This document shows positions 53,738-62,506 of a stretch of DNA of 64,000 nt, in pieces. The stretch comes from Rhizobium sp. P32RR-XVIII. GTDB lineage: Bacteria; Pseudomonadota; Alphaproteobacteria; Rhizobiales; Rhizobiaceae. Position 1 is the first letter of the stretch. The number at the start of each line of letters is the position of its first letter. The notes under the pieces were generated by a model that worked only from the letters and a program-made list of their open reading frames with translations, searched no databases and had not been told where the DNA came from. Both the position numbers and the translations under genes were made by a program. The stretch is from positions 1 to 64,000 of the forward strand of contig NZ_JABAIH010000020.1 in assembly GCF_012641395.1 (NCBI RefSeq). Reading direction: 5' to 3'.

Positions 53738-54409
53738 CTATCGATGTATCTGCAATCCGCTCAAGCGGTATCGCAGACCATTCTGCAAATGAATTCGTAC
53801 CGCCGCCTCCGCACGGTCGGCATCCCGTTCGCGCAACGCATAGAGAATCTCAAGATGCTCCTCTATCGTGCTGCGGTGCCCCGCATCCGGATTCACAATC
53901 CGACCGAGACCGCGAACCAGTTCGATCTGATAGTGCATCCCCTCCAGTATCTGGATCAGGCGACCGCTCCCTGAAGCCCGAATGAACAACTCGTGGAAAT
54001 CGCGTCCGACACGCCTCCATGCGTCCGGATCGTCCTTCCGGCTGTCTGGATCGCGATGAAACCGCTTCAGCTCGTGCTCAAAATCGTCAAGCGCCTGCAG
54101 CGATATCACCGGACAACTCAACCGAGCGGCCAGCGGCTCCAACCCCATTCGTACATGGTAGATTTCGATAACGTCCTCGACCGTATACGAGGCGACATAA
54201 GCACCACGCCCGTCAACGATCCGGACCAGCCCTTCCCGCTCAAGCCGCATGATCGCTTCCCGAATGGGCGTCCTGCTTACCCCCAGGCGTGCTGCGATGG
54301 TTCTTTCGACGAGAGATTCGCCCAATGCGATCTGGCCATCAAGGATCAGAAGCTTGAGGCGATCGTAGGCGGTTGTCGTATCTGGTTGAATGGCTGGGGT
54401 GACTGGCAT
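53738..54409 (-). CDS. GntR family regulator, FadR-C-terminal (FCD) type
   Basis: A 223-residue regulator. I start it at 54409 (MPVTPAIQPDTTTAYDRL); a TTG at 54436 lies within a palindrome and is rejected. The winged helix covers about residues 15-75 (LVERTIAARLGVSRTPIREA, then IMRLEREGLVRI). The C-terminal helical FCD domain has metal/ligand residues around HVRMGLEPLAARL, FHELFIRASG and IEEHLEILYAL. A perfect palindrome sits just upstream, so it may regulate itself. It probably controls the tct operon downstream on the same strand. Confidence 0.88.
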   Translation of the reverse strand: MPVTPAIQPDTTTAYDRLKLLILDGQIALGESLVERTIAARLGVSRTPIREAIMRLEREGLVRIVDGRGAYVASYTVEDVIEIYHVRMGLEPLAARLSCPVISLQALDDFEHELKRFHRDPDSRKDDPDAWRRVGRDFHELFIRASGSGRLIQILEGMHYQIELVRGLGRIVNPDAGHRSTIEEHLEILYALRERDADRAEAAVRIHLQNGLRYRLSGLQIHR

Positions 54410-54424
54410 GGTGGTACCATACCG

Positions 54425-54436
54425 TTGGTATACCAA
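54425..54436. promoter_or_regulatory. Palindromic operator candidate for the GntR regulator
   Basis: TTGGTATACCAA, a perfect 12-bp palindrome of the kind bound by FadR-type GntR proteins (T-GT-N-AC-A core), 15 bp before the regulator start codon. A related half (TGGTACCA) lies next to it. Confidence 0.55.
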
Positions 54437-55258
54437 TTATGTCAATTATGTTTCTATATAAATTTGGAATATGAAACGCGGGGAGCTGTGCTTGAAGCGG
54501 AAGCCATCCTTTCGAGTTTGAACGATGCGGTAATAATGTGTGCGGCAGTCGAGGAGCGCGGTTGGAACCGTAAACTTAACGGACCGAAATCAATTTCTGT
54601 GGGCGGCAGCTTGGTCAGGCGTGCAGGCGGGCGATTTGACGCCATGTCTCCATGGCTGCTGCGCGCAGTTCGCGATGGGGGTTTGAGGGAGGAGGATCGA
54701 GATCGGCCTCGTAACCGCGCAGAGTCTGTTTAGCGCGAAATTCGATGACGGCCTACGCATGACAGTGGATTGCTCATCTGAACTCGCCGACGTCATAAAC
54801 GCACGGTTGGAAGAGGCCGGCGACGAGGCGCATGCTTTTTTGGAACGCATCGACAGTCGGCCGCAAATCTTACGTGCTTTGTGCCATTGCCCACCCAAGC
54901 TAATCACGTGCATGTCGTTGATGGTGCTTCCGGTGGCTACGCTTTCGCTGCGCTCAACTTGAAGCGGAATATTGCAAGCAGCCTCGGTACATAAGGAGCT
55001 CGCGCTTCAACCGCGCACATCCAATCCATCGGTCTCTTTCTTGAGGGCCAAGGCGGGTACAGCTCCCGGCTTTCGCTATGCGCGATGAAAGCTTCCGGAA
55101 TCGCCTGGCATGCCAACTCGCTCAATGGAACCGCCACAGAAGGCCGTCCAGGAAACAGGATGCCCTACGCGGGGTTGGAGGACGCGGCCGATAGGGCGGA
55201 TTCATTGGCTAGTTTTCAACATTGAAATAACGACGCGTTGGTCGGACGATAGTCGGCT
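54437..55258. other. Gene-poor stretch upstream of the GntR gene
   Basis: About 820 bases. Frames such as 54759-54962 (plus) and 54937-55137 (minus) show no family I can name. Near its right end it grades into a transporter remnant. It looks like non-coding or long-decayed sequence. Confidence 0.4.
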
Positions 55259-55386
55259 ATATGGCTGGCGCGCAGGATATCAATTCCGTCTTCATCATGC
55301 TCGGGATCGTCGCCGTCATCGGTGCACTGGCCGAAACGCAGATGATCGAGACCGGTGGACGCAAGCTCGAGGAAATTTCCTCCTAG
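55258..55386 (+). pseudogene. C-terminal remnant of an MFS transporter
   Basis: Forty-two codons, YMAGAQDINSVFIMLGIVAV, IGALAETQMIETGGRKLEEI and a stop. This fits the last helix and tail of sugar- or acid-type MFS carriers (VFxMLGxxxxxGAL...ETxGRxLEEIS). No upstream helices remain in frame. Confidence 0.5.
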
Positions 55387-55443
55387 GCGCAGCGCCCCCG
55401 CTTGATAGCGCACGTGGAAAGGGGTCCCTTGTTTTTGAGAGGA

Positions 55444-56736
55444 TCACGCGCCGTGCGGCACTGCCGCCTGCTCCTTGCGGGCCATCATGAAGGCAACGAC
55501 GAAGACGAGCAGGCCACCGATAGCGAGACACGCCGCCAGAAAGAACATCGGCGCAATCGTGCTTCCGGTCTCGTCCTTGATCCAGGGCACGACGTTTTGG
55601 GCGACGAAGCCGCCGAGATTGCCGACGGAATTGATGCCGGCGAGGCCGGCGGCAGCCCCTGCGCCCTTCAGGAAGCGTGACGGCAGGCTCCAGAAGACCG
55701 GCTGAGGCGCAAAAATACCGGCAGCAGCAATGCAGAGGAAGGCGAACTGCAACACATGGTTCGGAACGAGTGCGGATAAGAGCAGGCAGGCCGCACCGAT
55801 GAAAGCCGGGATGACGATATAAGGCGTCTTCGATTTGGCTTTGTCGGCTGCCGCCGGCACCGCCCAAAGCGCAATTGCGACAACCACCCATGGGATGATG
55901 TTAATCAGGCCGTTCACCGTGTTACTAACGCCGAAGGCATGGACGATCGTCGGCAGCCAATAGCTGAGGCCATAGGCAGCAAGCGGAAAAGCGATGTAGC
56001 ACAGCGCCATTAGCAGCACGCGAGGATCCAGAAGCGCCTTGAAGCCATTTTCCGCGTTCCGGTCCATGCCGGCATTTTCGGACGCGAGGCGGTTCGCCAG
56101 CCAGCGCTTCTCCTCGTTGCTGAGGAAACCTGCTGTTTCCGGCCGGTCATAGAGATAGAAGAAGGTGACGATGCCAGCGATGACGGCTGGAATACCCGTT
56201 GCCAGGAAGACCCACTGCCAGCCGGCATGGCCGTAGAGCCCATCGAGATCGAGAAGCATGCCTCCAACAGGTGCGCCGACCGCATTGGCAAGTGCACTGA
56301 AGATCATGAAGAGCCCGACCATGCGGCCGCGATAGGCCGAGGGAAACCAGAGCGTCAAAAGATACAGAACGCCGGGGAAGAACCCTGCCTCGCAGACGCC
56401 GAGCAAAAACCGTAGGATGTAGAACATCGTCGCATTCTGCGTATAGGAAAGCAGAATGGTGACGATGCCCCAGGAGACGAGAATACGCGCGAACCAGACG
56501 CGTGCGCCGAACCTGTCGAGAAAAAGGTTGCTCGGCACCTCGAAAAGAAAGTAGCCGATGAAGAAGAGCGAAGCGCCGAGGCCGTAGGCATATTCACTCA
56601 TGCCGAGCGCATCGACCATTTGCAGCTTGGCGAAGCTCACATTCTGACGATCGATATAGGCAATGAGATAAAGGATTCCGAGGAACGGCATCAGTCGCCA
56701 GGTAATCTTGGAAATCAATTGCTGTTCGTTGACCAT
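55444..56736 (-). CDS. MFS transporter, anion:cation symporter (ACS) type
   Basis: A 430-residue, twelve-helix secondary transporter. ACS-family marks are YLIAYIDRQNVSFAKLQM in helix 1, FEVPSNLFLDRFGARVWFAR in the helix 2-3 loop, and RFLLGVCEAGFFPGVLYLLT in helix 4. A cytoplasmic central loop has DRPETAGFLSNEEKRWL, typical of phthalate, tartrate or hydroxyphenylacetate carriers. The substrate is probably an organic acid. It lies 170 bp downstream of the AraC gene on the same strand, which probably controls it. Confidence 0.88.
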   Translation of the reverse strand: MVNEQQLISKITWRLMPFLGILYLIAYIDRQNVSFAKLQMVDALGMSEYAYGLGASLFFIGYFLFEVPSNLFLDRFGARVWFARILVSWGIVTILLSYTQNATMFYILRFLLGVCEAGFFPGVLYLLTLWFPSAYRGRMVGLFMIFSALANAVGAPVGGMLLDLDGLYGHAGWQWVFLATGIPAVIAGIVTFFYLYDRPETAGFLSNEEKRWLANRLASENAGMDRNAENGFKALLDPRVLLMALCYIAFPLAAYGLSYWLPTIVHAFGVSNTVNGLINIIPWVVVAIALWAVPAAADKAKSKTPYIVIPAFIGAACLLLSALVPNHVLQFAFLCIAAAGIFAPQPVFWSLPSRFLKGAGAAAGLAGINSVGNLGGFVAQNVVPWIKDETGSTIAPMFFLAACLAIGGLLVFVVAFMMARKEQAAVPHGA

Positions 56737-56906
56737 GTAAATTCTCCAAATAATTGTTGCTTTTTTCCGCTGAATAGATAGCGCACCAGGTGATTATAAA
56801 TCGCACCGAACGGATCGAGGGACGTCCTAGATTGACAATGCACATGCCGACGGTCCATGCGTAAGGCATCGGAGAGCCACTCCTGCCGCCGCTTGCTTTC
56901 GGATCG

Positions 56907-57965
56907 TCAATCCTTTGTATCAAAAGCAAACTTCGGCATCCTGTTCTCGGGTACTTGCTGGCCTTTGCCATCCCTGGCTATCTGCCGATAGTCGCTCGGA
57001 TCTCGTTCATACGCCTGTCGAAAAGCTCGCACAAAACTTGAACGGCTTTCATATCCTGCATTACGTGCAATGACGTCGACCGGCATCGTCGTTGTCGTTA
57101 ATTCGATCGCAGCCTGGCGCATTCTCAAGTCTCGCAAGATGGCCATCGGGGAGCGTCCAAAGATGTTCGAGAATCTCGCCATGAACGCAGAACGACTCAA
57201 TCCTGCACTGTGCGCCAAGCTTTGAACTGAATGGGCGGCTCCCGGCCGTGCCACCATATCCGCAAAGGCACGCGTGATCTGCCTGTCGGCGAGTATCGAG
57301 AATCGCTCCGTCCACCGCTCGGATGACCTGAGGGACCGCCGCAACAATGAGACAAGGATTTGCTTGAGCAGCGACGAGGTCATAGCGCCGACGCCAACCT
57401 CTTGCTGGAGTAGCTCGTCCATAGCCTCGCGAAGCTTCAGATCGATCTTGTCAGCTGGCTCGAACTGCTCGATCACGGGTTCGCGGAGTTCCCCGAACAG
57501 CCTCACAGACTGACCAAAGAGTGCGGTAAAATAGCCGCATATCTGAACGATTTCGGGCTGCTCGTTCGGCACAGCGAGGCGCAGTATGCCGTCTTGATGT
57601 GTCCAGCAGTCTCTCGAGATGAGCTTCGGCGGGCCACTTCCGCCGTCGACCTCGATCGCGAATGGAGTATTTGGCGGCACGATGATGAGCAAATGAGGGC
57701 TCAACGGCATCTGTGGTCCACCGTTGATAGATATGCGTCCCACGCCACTCAAGTTGTAGTGGATCCCGGGTGCGTCAACCTTTCCCATTTCGACTCGATG
57801 GCCACGCGGCACCAGAACCTCGATCAGCGTGATGACGTCGATGTCGATTGCCTGCATCAAGTTGTTGAGGTCGGTTGTAGACAATTTGACGTTGGAGCCC
57901 GCGGGCGGCGAAACGCTCTGCCCGACGAGTGCCTGATTTGGAACCGCTTTCGAAATGTTCCGCAT
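56907..57965 (-). CDS. AraC family transcriptional regulator with cupin-type sensor
   Basis: A 352-residue regulator starting at 57965 (MRNISKAVPNQALVG); the frame is open back to 58205 but that part looks non-coding. Residues 30-200 form an AraC/cupin 6-type ligand domain (HYNLSGVGRISINGG, HLLIIVPPNTPFAIEVDGG). The C-terminal 100 residues are the DNA-binding domain: LAHSAGLSRSAFMARFSNIF and IARNAGYESRSSFVRAFRQAY. It probably controls the MFS gene downstream. The ligand is unknown. Confidence 0.85.
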   Translation of the reverse strand: MRNISKAVPNQALVGQSVSPPAGSNVKLSTTDLNNLMQAIDIDVITLIEVLVPRGHRVEMGKVDAPGIHYNLSGVGRISINGGPQMPLSPHLLIIVPPNTPFAIEVDGGSGPPKLISRDCWTHQDGILRLAVPNEQPEIVQICGYFTALFGQSVRLFGELREPVIEQFEPADKIDLKLREAMDELLQQEVGVGAMTSSLLKQILVSLLRRSLRSSERWTERFSILADRQITRAFADMVARPGAAHSVQSLAHSAGLSRSAFMARFSNIFGRSPMAILRDLRMRQAAIELTTTTMPVDVIARNAGYESRSSFVRAFRQAYERDPSDYRQIARDGKGQQVPENRMPKFAFDTKD

Positions 57966-58201
57966 GACTTTGGTGGTCCTATACTGCCCGGCTACCGGTG
58001 CAGATAGTGCTCGGAAGCCCGTTCTCGAAGGATGAGTTGGGCGTTGCCACGCTTTTCCGTACCACTGAACTTCGTGTCTTGCCATCGATTCTCGCAATCG
58101 TCTCGAAACGAAATTCGGCCCCTCAACGAAGTAGGCCACAATTCGCCGGCGCCGGTCTCGCCCTGTCAACTCCAAAACATCGACGCGGCTCCTCGTCCCC
58201 C

Positions 58202-58443
58202 TCATGCAAGCCGTTGCCGGTGCAAATAGTCGAGCACGGGGAGTATGCCCTGCGGATTGGAATGGCGGGTTTGATCCAGATTGATCTCCGAGTAGACGAT
58301 GACGCCGTTTCGATCGACGACGAAGCGCGCCGGGATCGGCAGGGTCCAGCTCTCGTCACCGTTCAATGTGGGCAAGTCTATGCCGCCCGCTTTGTGTAGA
58401 CCTCGCAAGACTTCCGGTATCGCCCAGCGAACGCCGAACTGGG
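58202..58443 (-). pseudogene. C-terminal remnant of a peroxiredoxin-like (AhpC/TSA) gene
   Basis: About 78 codons: FGVRWAIPEVLRGLHKAGGI, LPTLNGDESWTLPIPARFVV, DRNGVIVYSEINLDQTRHSN and a natural stop. It corresponds to the last third of the intact protein at 62507 (SSMWMLPLPATYVVDRNG there). The catalytic Cys region is absent. Confidence 0.65.
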
Positions 58444-58530
58444 GGCGCGATGAGATACTCCCCGCCCTCGCGCATGGCGCGAAACTTCCTCGCGTCGATG
58501 GGCTTGGATGTAGGCAAACAGGCGTCCGAT

Positions 58531-58812
58531 CTAGCCGACTTCAACGCCATTCCAGAACGCAAGGTAGCCTTTGATATTCGCGGCAGCTGTCGAAGGGTCA
58601 GCATAGTACCAGACCGCGTCTTTATTCGTCTTCCCGTCCACCTCCAAGGAATAGTAGTTTGCCGCTCCCTTCCATGGGCACCGGCTGGTAGTAGAGCTCG
58701 GTCGAAGGAAGTCCTTTTTGACGGACTCGGGGGGGAAGTAGTGGTTTCCTTCGACCACGACCGTCTGGTCCGATTCCGCGATCTTCACGCCATTCCATGT
58801 CGCCGATGTCAT
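58531..58812 (-). CDS. DUF427 domain protein
   Basis: A 93-residue cytoplasmic protein of the DUF427 family, starting at 58812 with GAAAGGAAAAG in front. Motifs are WNGVKIAESDQTVVVEGNHY, FPPES, CPWKGAANYYSLEVDG and AVWYYADPSTAAANIKGYLA. The biochemical role of the family is unknown. It is the last gene of a run with transaldolase and DUF2171 upstream; the gap to transaldolase is 155 bp. Confidence 0.82.
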   Translation of the reverse strand: MTSATWNGVKIAESDQTVVVEGNHYFPPESVKKDFLRPSSTTSRCPWKGAANYYSLEVDGKTNKDAVWYYADPSTAAANIKGYLAFWNGVEVG

Positions 58813-58967
58813 TTCTTTTCCTTTCGTTGGCTCGTAGTGTTTCGTGGCACGCGCCCTGCGCCGCCCTCGATCGCGGCTCGGTAGCCGGCCGGGCCTGGAT
58901 GCGTTGCAACGGGGAATTATTGTACCGAACGCCTCCTGCCCGAGTCTTGTTTTCCGTCTTCGAACTA

Positions 58968-59996
58968 TCATTGCAGGCGGTGTTGCATGGTTTCCCGCAA
59001 AGTCCGTAGGTCGTGTGCGAATATGCGGATACCCTCGGCCAGTTTCTCCGTAGCCATGGGGTCCTCGTTCATGATCCATCTGAACGTGATTTCGTCCATC
59101 GGGTCGGACGGCTGCGGGTGTTTGATGTCGACTGCGTCCTCGCTCACGAACCAGTGGCAGATCGCATCGGCCTCCTCCCGGAGCGGAGTCGGCGACAGCG
59201 CGCCCGGGGTGAGCGAGCGGGCGAGTTTTCCCTCGTCCGCTGAGAGCGCCTCGAGAAGGGCCGGCGCGATCGTGAGCCGGTCGCACCCCGCGAGGGCTTC
59301 GATCTGGCCGGTATTTCGAAACGACGCGCCCATCACGATCGTCCCGATGCCGTTCGCCTTGTAGTGGTTGTATATGTCACGCACCGAGCGGACGCCCGGG
59401 TCTTCCTCGGGTGCCAGGTCCCGTCCGAGAGACTTCTTGTGCCAATCGTAGATGCGGCCCACGAAAGGCGAGATCAGGAACGCTCCAGCCTCGGCGCTAG
59501 CGACTGCCTGGGCCCGATTGAGGAGCAGTGTCATGTTGCACTTGATGCCATCCCGCTGCAGTACTTCGGCCGCCCGAATCCCTTCCCAGGTTGACGCGAG
59601 CTTGATCAGCACCCGTTCACGATCGACGCCGCGTTCTTTATAGTCCGCGATGATCTGGCGAGCCTTGGCGATCGACGCCGCGACGTTGAACGACAGCGTC
59701 GCGTCGACTTCGGTAGAGACGTAGCCCGGCACCAGGCGCAAAAGCTCGATGCCCACCGAGATCGCCAAGCGGTCAGCGGTCGCGGCTGCGATATATCGCG
59801 GGTTACCGGTCTTTGCCCGCCCCCACGACAGAGCCTCTTCGACGACATCGCGATAAGCCTCGGTGGCAAGGGCCTTGAGCACGATGGTAGGGTTCGTCGT
59901 GCAGTCGGTAGGCTTGAATCGCGCCACAGCCTCGATGTCGCCTGTGTCCGCGACAACTGTGGTCATAGCTCGCAATTGCTCCAGTTTGGAAGTCAT
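58968..59996 (-). CDS. tal: Transaldolase
   Basis: A 342-residue transaldolase of the TalB type, which moves a dihydroxyacetone unit between sedoheptulose-7-phosphate and glyceraldehyde-3-phosphate in the pentose phosphate pathway. The start at 59996 has GAAAGGAGAAGG in front. The Schiff-base lysine is K132 in VLIKLASTWEGIRAAE, the same number as in E. coli TalB. TDCTTNPTIVLKAL, NMTLLLNRAQAVASAEAGAF and ISPFVGRIYDWHKK are also present. Its place among redox-repair genes suggests supply of NADPH-linked carbon flux under stress. Confidence 0.92.
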   Translation of the reverse strand: MTSKLEQLRAMTTVVADTGDIEAVARFKPTDCTTNPTIVLKALATEAYRDVVEEALSWGRAKTGNPRYIAAATADRLAISVGIELLRLVPGYVSTEVDATLSFNVAASIAKARQIIADYKERGVDRERVLIKLASTWEGIRAAEVLQRDGIKCNMTLLLNRAQAVASAEAGAFLISPFVGRIYDWHKKSLGRDLAPEEDPGVRSVRDIYNHYKANGIGTIVMGASFRNTGQIEALAGCDRLTIAPALLEALSADEGKLARSLTPGALSPTPLREEADAICHWFVSEDAVDIKHPQPSDPMDEITFRWIMNEDPMATEKLAEGIRIFAHDLRTLRETMQHRLQ

Positions 59997-60105
59997 GGCC
60001 TTCTCCTTTCGACTTCTTTCCGCTCGCGTCTCGCCGAGTGAGCCCACGCCGTGGCGCTATTGAATGGCGCCGGTCCTTTGCTCCCTCCGGCCTGCTGTGT
60101 TTGGT

Positions 60106-60360
60106 TCAGACAGGCCTTCCCGACTGCTCCTCCTCGAAGGTCACAGCGACTGCCGCGTTTGCAGACAGGCGAATTTTCTGGCCTTCGACTTCGGCGACCA
60201 GGCCGAGATCGATGAAGTGGTTGTGGTTCTTATGCGCGCCTTCGCCACTGTCGCGCTTGGCAAGCTTGATCCGGCCGTCGACGACCGCATCAACAGTGCC
60301 GACGTGAACCCCGTCCGCGCCGATCACTTCCATGTCCGGGACGATCTTTTCGCTGCTCAT
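60106..60360 (-). CDS. DUF2171 domain protein
   Basis: An 84-residue protein starting at 60360 with AAAGGAGAAGAGC in front. It has the family pattern MEVIGADGVHVGTVDAV, HNHFIDLGLVAEVEGQKIRL and SANAAVAVTFEEE. The fold is probably a small PRC-barrel-like beta domain. It lies 109 bp before transaldolase. The function is unknown, and homologues often sit in stress islands. Confidence 0.75.
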   Translation of the reverse strand: MSSEKIVPDMEVIGADGVHVGTVDAVVDGRIKLAKRDSGEGAHKNHNHFIDLGLVAEVEGQKIRLSANAAVAVTFEEEQSGRPV

Positions 60361-60371
60361 GCTCTTCTCCT

Positions 60372-60625
60372 TTACTGGGCTTTCGGGTCGGCCGTGCCTA
60401 CCCGGAAGCGTGGATATGGGGTGAAGGGACTGCGGGTCCACTCCCAACGTCGCCGAACATCTGTTGCAGTCCGGCGCGCGGTGCTGCAGGCTTCGGTGAC
60501 AGCCGGTTCGCGTCGAGGAAGTTGCCGTCGAGGCCGAGCCCACGTGTCGCAACCTCCCACCCGCTTTCCGTTGGGAGGCGCTTGCCGGCCCAGGTAGCGA
60601 AAGCGTCGTTGCAAGTCATTCGCTC
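60372..60625 (-). pseudogene. Remnant of an EgtB-like formylglycine-generating-enzyme domain
   Basis: One frame gives ATWAGKRLPTESGWEVATRG, LGLDGNFLDANRL and GLQQMFGDV. After a frame change it continues WEWTRSPFTPYPRF. This is the C-terminal core of SUMF1/EgtB-type proteins (WAGKRLPTExEWExAxRG...FGDVWEWTxSPYxPYPGF). EgtB makes a C-S bond in ergothioneine synthesis. The DinB half and the conserved ends are absent. Confidence 0.65.
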
Positions 60626-60789
60626 CAAGTGTCGACTGGAATACGCGCATTGGTTCCATGTGTAGACCTCTTGAGTAATGGTTTGCTGTTGCTGACCGCG
60701 AAGCAGAGCGCACACAAGCACACCAGGTGATGTCGACTGCGTTTCTACGCTGATCGGCGCAAGGATGGATCTTGACCGGCGCCGGGGCG

Positions 60790-61278
60790 TCACGTCGGCG
60801 CGCGCGCCTTGTCGACCGCTGCGATGAATTCCTCCGCGGCGATAGCGAAGCCGTCCTGCAGCACTACGCCTGCCGGGTCGACGGCGACGAACCACGGTGT
60901 TCCACCGGTGCGATAGTTTTCCATCGTCGTGGGAAGCCGGTGTCCGGGTAAGCGCCCCTCGTGGCCGAAGGGAATGCGCAGGTCATATCGTCTCTGGTCC
61001 TCGGAGAGTCGCTCAGGTGTATTGGTTTCAGCACCCTCGAAAACAGTCTGCACCACGGCGTAGGCGACATCGCGATCCCGCGTCCGCTCGATGAGAGATA
61101 ACAAAGCCGGGAACCCGTGTGAGTGACAGCCGGGGCACCAGTGCTGATAGAAGAACAGAACACGATGGCGCTGCCCGAGTGAGGACAGGGTGACCGGTGG
61201 GCAGTGCATGCCCTCCGCGTTGATCCAGTACGGAACGAACAACTCGGGTGCTGGACGTCCGGAAATGCCGTATTTCAT
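60790..61278 (-). CDS. Thioredoxin-fold redox protein, CxxC type (paralogue)
   Basis: A 162-residue protein starting at 61278 with AAAGGAGGTGG in front; the frame is open to 61368. The active site is FFYQHWCPGCHSHGFPALL with Cys48 and Cys51, followed by VVQTVFEGAETNTPERL and GGTPWFVAVDPAGVVLQDGF. It lacks a signal peptide. It matches the protein at 35459 in length and motif positions. It lies 35 bp after msrA on the same strand, so it is a candidate reductant for the methionine sulfoxide reductases. Confidence 0.75.
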   Translation of the reverse strand: MKYGISGRPAPELFVPYWINAEGMHCPPVTLSSLGQRHRVLFFYQHWCPGCHSHGFPALLSLIERTRDRDVAYAVVQTVFEGAETNTPERLSEDQRRYDLRIPFGHEGRLPGHRLPTTMENYRTGGTPWFVAVDPAGVVLQDGFAIAAEEFIAAVDKARAPT

Positions 61279-61313
61279 TGCGTCCACCTCCTTTTCTTTG
61301 CGAGGCTGACGAG

Positions 61314-61829
61314 TCAGGCTGCCGCATTGCGTCGCGGCAGCTTCCATTGCGGGCGGATGAAGTGGCATGTGTAGCCGTTCGGAATACGCTCCAGGTAATC
61401 CTGGTGCTCCGGCTCAGCCTCCCAGAAATCGCCGACGGGGGTCACCTCGGTGACTACCTTGCCCGGCCATAGACCGGAAGCTTCAACATCGGCGATGGTG
61501 TCTTCGGCCACGCGCTTCTGCTCGTCACTTGTATAGAAGATCGCCGAACGGTAGCTCGCGCCACGGTCGTTGCCCTGGCGGTCGACCGTCGTCGGGTCGT
61601 GGATCTGAAAGAAGAACTCCAGGATATTTCGGAAGCTCGTCTCAGCCGGATCGAATACGACCTCGATCGCCTCGGCGTGGTCGCCGTGATTGCGGTAGGT
61701 CGCGTTCTTGACTTTTCCGCCCGAATATCCGACCCGGGTCGAGACCACTCCGGGCAGCCGTCTAACGAGCTGCTGCATGCCCCAGAAGCAGCCGCCGGCC
61801 AAAACCGCGCGTTCTGTCGTTGCCGTCAT
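61314..61829 (-). CDS. msrA: Peptide-methionine (S)-S-oxide reductase
   Basis: A 171-residue MsrA that reduces the S form of methionine sulfoxide in proteins. The catalytic motif is GCFWG at residues 13-17 (Cys14). VGYSGGKVKNATYRNHGDHA and IHDPTTVDRQGNDRGASYRS are the family substrate-pocket stretches. A second Cys near the end (YTCHFIRPQW) may resolve the disulfide. Its start overlaps the msrB stop by 4 bases. Confidence 0.93.
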   Translation of the reverse strand: MTATTERAVLAGGCFWGMQQLVRRLPGVVSTRVGYSGGKVKNATYRNHGDHAEAIEVVFDPAETSFRNILEFFFQIHDPTTVDRQGNDRGASYRSAIFYTSDEQKRVAEDTIADVEASGLWPGKVVTEVTPVGDFWEAEPEHQDYLERIPNGYTCHFIRPQWKLPRRNAAA

Positions 61830-62284
61830 CGCGTTACCTCCTGCTTGGAAAAGAGTTTGGCGTAGTCGCCGTAGCCCTCGCTCGTCAGCTGATCACGGTG
61901 GATGAACCGGAGCGACGCCGAATTCATGCAATACCGCAACCCGCCTTTGCCGCGCGGGCCGTCCGGGAAGAGGTGGCCAAGGTGGCTGTCCCCATGCTTG
62001 GAGCGGACTTCGGTGCGGGTCATGCCGTGGGTATTGTCGACATTCTCGACGACGTTTTCCGGCTCGATCGGCTTCGTGAAGCTCGGCCAGCCTGTGCCGC
62101 TGTCGAATTTATCGATTGACGCAAAGAGCGGCTCGCCGGACACCACGTCGACGTAGATACCGGGCTCTTTGTTGTCCCAATACTCGTTCTGGAACGGCCG
62201 TTCGGTACCGTCGGTCTGCGTCACCCGGTATTGCTCCGGCGTGAGGCGAGACAGCGCATCCGGATTCTTGTTGTAGGATCTCAT
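61826..62284 (-). CDS. msrB: Peptide-methionine (R)-S-oxide reductase
   Basis: A 152-residue MsrB acting on the R form of methionine sulfoxide. FDSGTGWPSFTKP, HGMTRTEVRSKHGDSHLGHL and FPDGPRGKGGLRYCMNSASL are diagnostic. Cys119 of RYCMNS is the catalytic one and the only Cys in the protein. The four zinc cysteines of the zinc-type enzymes are replaced, and the usual resolving position reads GTGW. It is therefore a non-zinc, one-Cys form, coupled to msrA by an ATGA overlap. Confidence 0.93.
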   Translation of the reverse strand: MRSYNKNPDALSRLTPEQYRVTQTDGTERPFQNEYWDNKEPGIYVDVVSGEPLFASIDKFDSGTGWPSFTKPIEPENVVENVDNTHGMTRTEVRSKHGDSHLGHLFPDGPRGKGGLRYCMNSASLRFIHRDQLTSEGYGDYAKLFSKQEVTR

Positions 62285-62506
62285 CTGCTGTCCTCCATTT
62301 GAGCCCTAGAGTTAAGAAACCGGAGGCCGCCGGTCCAATGACGGATGGGAATTGAATCGATGCCTTGGACTGAAGAGCGACACAACTTCGATGGGCCGCC
62401 CGGCGAATGCCGTAGCGAAGAAGAGGTCGCGATGGGAGGTGACAAATTCGGGTGGGTACTGGCGAAAGTGCCAAAGTTACAGCGAAGGAGCATTTACGGA
62501 CCGACG

